41,087 bases of DNA, taken from positions 1-41,087 of the forward strand of contig CALFTN010000069.1 of the NCBI GenBank assembly GCA_937916395.1, given 5' to 3'. Below, piece after piece: positions 39,276-41,087 of the stretch (within the stretch, counting starts at the first letter, position 1; each line of letters opens with the position of its first letter). Under the pieces are notes generated by a model. The model was given only the letters and a program-made list of their open reading frames with translations, was not told where the DNA came from and did no database searches. Origin of the DNA: an uncultured Clostridia bacterium (GTDB lineage Bacteria; Bacillota; Clostridia; Oscillospirales; Acutalibacteraceae). The translations under genes were made by a program, and so were the position numbers.

Positions 39276-40520
39276 TTAACCCCTATCCTTTAATACTTCA
39301 TTTTCATATTTTAATACTTCATCGTACCAATCAAATTTAGATGGTACATTGTTACGATTGCAGAATTCTTCCCACACATCGAAAAGTGGAAGTGTTTTAA
39401 ACTCTTCTGAAAGAGCAAACATCTTTGTAAAATCGCCCTTATCCTGACAGCTCTTCAACTCACTAAACGGTGTAAGAAGCGCAGATAAAAGTGCTTTTTG
39501 AAGATTTCTGAAGCCTATTACCCAGGCAGCAACACGATTTATTGAAGCATCAAAGAAATCAAGTCCTATAAATGTTCTATCCAAAGCATTACAACGAACA
39601 AGCTCTTTTGCCATTTCTTTTAATTCATCTTCAAATGCTACAACATGGTCACTATCCCAGCGCACACCACGTGTAACGTGAAGTGCAAGGTTTTCCGAGA
39701 ATAAAAGAAGTGACGGAATTTTATCTGAACAAACTTCTGTTGGATGGAAATGACCATTATCAAGAAGGCACATTACATCATTTTTAGCCGCATAGTTCAT
39801 ATAAAACTCGTGTGAACCTACCGTGTAAGATTCTACACCAATACCAAATACCTTTGACTCAACTGAATCCACAAGGTATTTTTTATCGTATTTAACAGAG
39901 AAAATTTCATCAAGAGAAGCTTTAAGGCGTTCTCTTGGGCCGAATCTGTCAGCAGGAACTTCTTTGTATCCATCAGGAATCCACACATTATTAAGACAGG
40001 TGATTCCTAATTCTTTACCAATATATGCACCAATTTCTCTCATCGCTTTACAATGGTCAATCCAGAAGCGTCTTACTTTTTCATCAGGGTGACTTAAAGT
40101 AAGCCCATCTGCAGCCATAGGATGCGAGAAAAGTGTAGGATTAACATCAATACCTAAACCACGTTCTTTTGCAAAATCAATCCATTTCTGAAAATGTTTA
40201 GGCTCTAATTTATCACGAGAAACCTTTTCATCTGTAATTGCATAAATTGCGTGAAGATTGATTTTATGAGTACCTGGTATGAGCTTTAAAGCCATATCAA
40301 TATCACTCATTAATTCCTCAGGCGTTCTTGCTTTACCAGGATAATTACCCGTTGCCTGAATACCACCTGAAAGGGCATCATTGCTTTCAAAACCATTTAT
40401 ATCATCGCCTTGCCAACAATGCATTGATATTTTTGTTTTGCTAAGCGTTTCTAAAGCTTTTTCTGTATCAATACCAAAAGAAGCATAAATTTCTTTTGCA
40501 CTTTCATATCTTGAATTCAT
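39276..40520 (-). CDS. rhaA: L-rhamnose isomerase
   Basis: Converts L-rhamnose to L-rhamnulose; metal-dependent TIM-barrel enzyme. It is 414 aa, close to the E. coli enzyme. Recognised blocks are 'SMHCWQGDDINGFE' (about 32-45), 'GTHKINLHAIYA', 'IGVESYTVGSHEFYMNYA', 'CLLDNGHFHPTE' and 'HVTRGVRWDSDHVV', which carry the metal-binding and catalytic residues. AAGGTGA precedes the ATG at 40520. It is preceded after 12 nt by a transketolase subunit gene. No rhamnulokinase (rhaB), transporter or rha regulator is in the window; they may lie beyond its end. Confidence 0.96.
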   Translation of the reverse strand: MNSRYESAKEIYASFGIDTEKALETLSKTKISMHCWQGDDINGFESNDALSGGIQATGNYPGKARTPEELMSDIDMALKLIPGTHKINLHAIYAITDEKVSRDKLEPKHFQKWIDFAKERGLGIDVNPTLFSHPMAADGLTLSHPDEKVRRFWIDHCKAMREIGAYIGKELGITCLNNVWIPDGYKEVPADRFGPRERLKASLDEIFSVKYDKKYLVDSVESKVFGIGVESYTVGSHEFYMNYAAKNDVMCLLDNGHFHPTEVCSDKIPSLLLFSENLALHVTRGVRWDSDHVVAFEDELKEMAKELVRCNALDRTFIGLDFFDASINRVAAWVIGFRNLQKALLSALLTPFSELKSCQDKGDFTKMFALSEEFKTLPLFDVWEEFCNRNNVPSKFDWYDEVLKYENEVLKDRG

Positions 40521-40532
40521 GATTTTTTCACC

Positions 40533-41087
40533 TTATTTTTTTGAAATTGCAATTTTTGCTTTTGCTACAATATTTTCAGCATCAAGACCATAGAGATGTA
40601 ATAACTCTACCGCTGGGCCTGATTTACCGAATTCATCGTTAACACCAACACGAATAACAGGAACAGGACATTCCTCTGCAACTGCCTCTGCTACTGCACT
40701 ACCGAGACCACCGATTATATTGTGTTCTTCTGCTGTAACAATACAACCTGTTTTCTTTGCAGCTTTTACAACTGCCTCTTTATCAAGAGGCTTGATTGTG
40801 TGCATATTAATAAGCTCTACAGAAATGCCTTCTGCTTCAAGTGTTTTTGCAGCTTCAATTGCTTCATTAACCATAAGACCAGTTGCAATTATTGTAACAT
40901 CAGAGCCTTCTCTTAATGTAACAGCTTTACCGATTTCAAACTTATAATTTTCGTCAAATACTCTTGGCACAGCAAGTCTGCCAAATCGCATATAAACAGG
41001 ACCATCGTGCTCAGCAGCCGCAAATACAGCCGCTCTTGCTTCAATATCATCAGCAGGGTTAATAATAACCATACCAGGAATTGAACG
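40533..41087 (-). CDS. Transketolase C-terminal subunit (5' part outside window)
   Basis: C-terminal half of a split transketolase: the end of the pyrimidine-binding domain plus the C-terminal domain. 185 residues are visible and the frame stays open to the window edge (R-S-I-P-G before the first visible Met), so the Met at 41072 is not the start. Visible blocks are 'VIINPADDIEARAAV', 'GPVYMRFGR', 'VTIIATGLMVNEAIEAA', 'HTIKPLD' and 'VTAEEHNIIGGLGSAVAE'. Bacillota often encode transketolase as two adjacent genes, so the N-terminal subunit should lie just outside. It is upstream of rhaA and probably in the same transcript. Confidence 0.93.
   Translation of the reverse strand, partial: RSIPGMVIINPADDIEARAAVFAAAEHDGPVYMRFGRLAVPRVFDENYKFEIGKAVTLREGSDVTIIATGLMVNEAIEAAKTLEAEGISVELINMHTIKPLDKEAVVKAAKKTGCIVTAEEHNIIGGLGSAVAEAVAEECPVPVIRVGVNDEFGKSGPAVELLHLYGLDAENIVAKAKIAISKK

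Overview
The window looks like chromosomal DNA from a low-GC, spore-forming, anaerobic member of the Clostridia (Bacillota). The evidence is the AT-rich sequence, a GerA-type germinant receptor operon, a complete clostridial-type Rnf operon, ferredoxin-like redox proteins and small clostridial families (DUF4363, DUF4364, DUF4234, DUF6472-like). An intestinal Oscillospiraceae/Lachnospiraceae-like host is my guess; no rRNA or other marker settles it. I see no tRNA, rRNA, phage, transposase or CRISPR array. Start codons were checked against ribosome-binding sites. Several genes appear to start inside the longest open frame, and gerC, alr and valS appear to start with TTG.

Layout. 1-1.04 kb: 5' part of a chemoreceptor gene. 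1.2-4.95 kb: gerA-gerB-gerC on the minus strand, divergent from a DUF421-DUF4363 pair (5.0-6.1 kb). 6.2-7.6 kb: NfeD plus an SPFH/stomatin protein. 7.6-9.9 kb: a WYL regulator and a ferredoxin-fused aldo/keto reductase. 10.1-11.5 kb: a Gly/His/Gln-rich membrane protein. 11.6-23.5 kb (minus strand): rnfCDGEAB, a NusG-II protein, a Gx-family membrane protein, an abundant-looking duplicated lipoprotein, ApbE flavinyltransferase, a small lipoprotein, and an MBOAT/DHHW O-acylation pair. 23.8-25.0 kb: a solitary TIR-like protein. 25.1-28.8 kb: alr, a wall-polymer type ABC exporter and an anchored EEP-family enzyme. 28.9-32.6 kb: M23 peptidase, rlmH, an orphan anchored protein, a 57-aa Cys-rich protein and DUF4364. 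32.7-36.7 kb: valS-folC. 36.9-38.3 kb: two membrane proteins. 38.4-41.1 kb: transketolase C-terminal subunit (cut by the window), rhaA and rhaD.

How the genes fit together. The Rnf block is the functional centre. Ferredoxin:NAD+ oxidoreductase subunits sit with their flavinylation enzyme, with two membrane proteins of families I associate with flavin-based extracellular electron transfer, and with an exported repeat lipoprotein. RnfG has an unusual second FMN-binding domain. The other theme is the cell envelope and spore: germinant receptor, wall-polymer ABC exporter, alanine racemase, M23 peptidase and O-acyltransferase pair.

The most unusual DNA-level signal is a set of period-7 repeat tracts of unrelated sequence (GGTCAGT-, TTCACTA-, AATTAGG/AATTAAA-type). 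They sit at gene 3' ends, often arranged as palindromes around intrinsic terminators between convergent genes, and in places they encode the last residues of the proteins. The most unusual protein-level signals are the TIR-like protein without the expected catalytic Glu, the RnfG duplication, the duplicated lipoprotein with a D-L-A-T-A-G-C-T motif in each half, and a decarboxylase-beta-like peptide in the Gly/His-rich protein.
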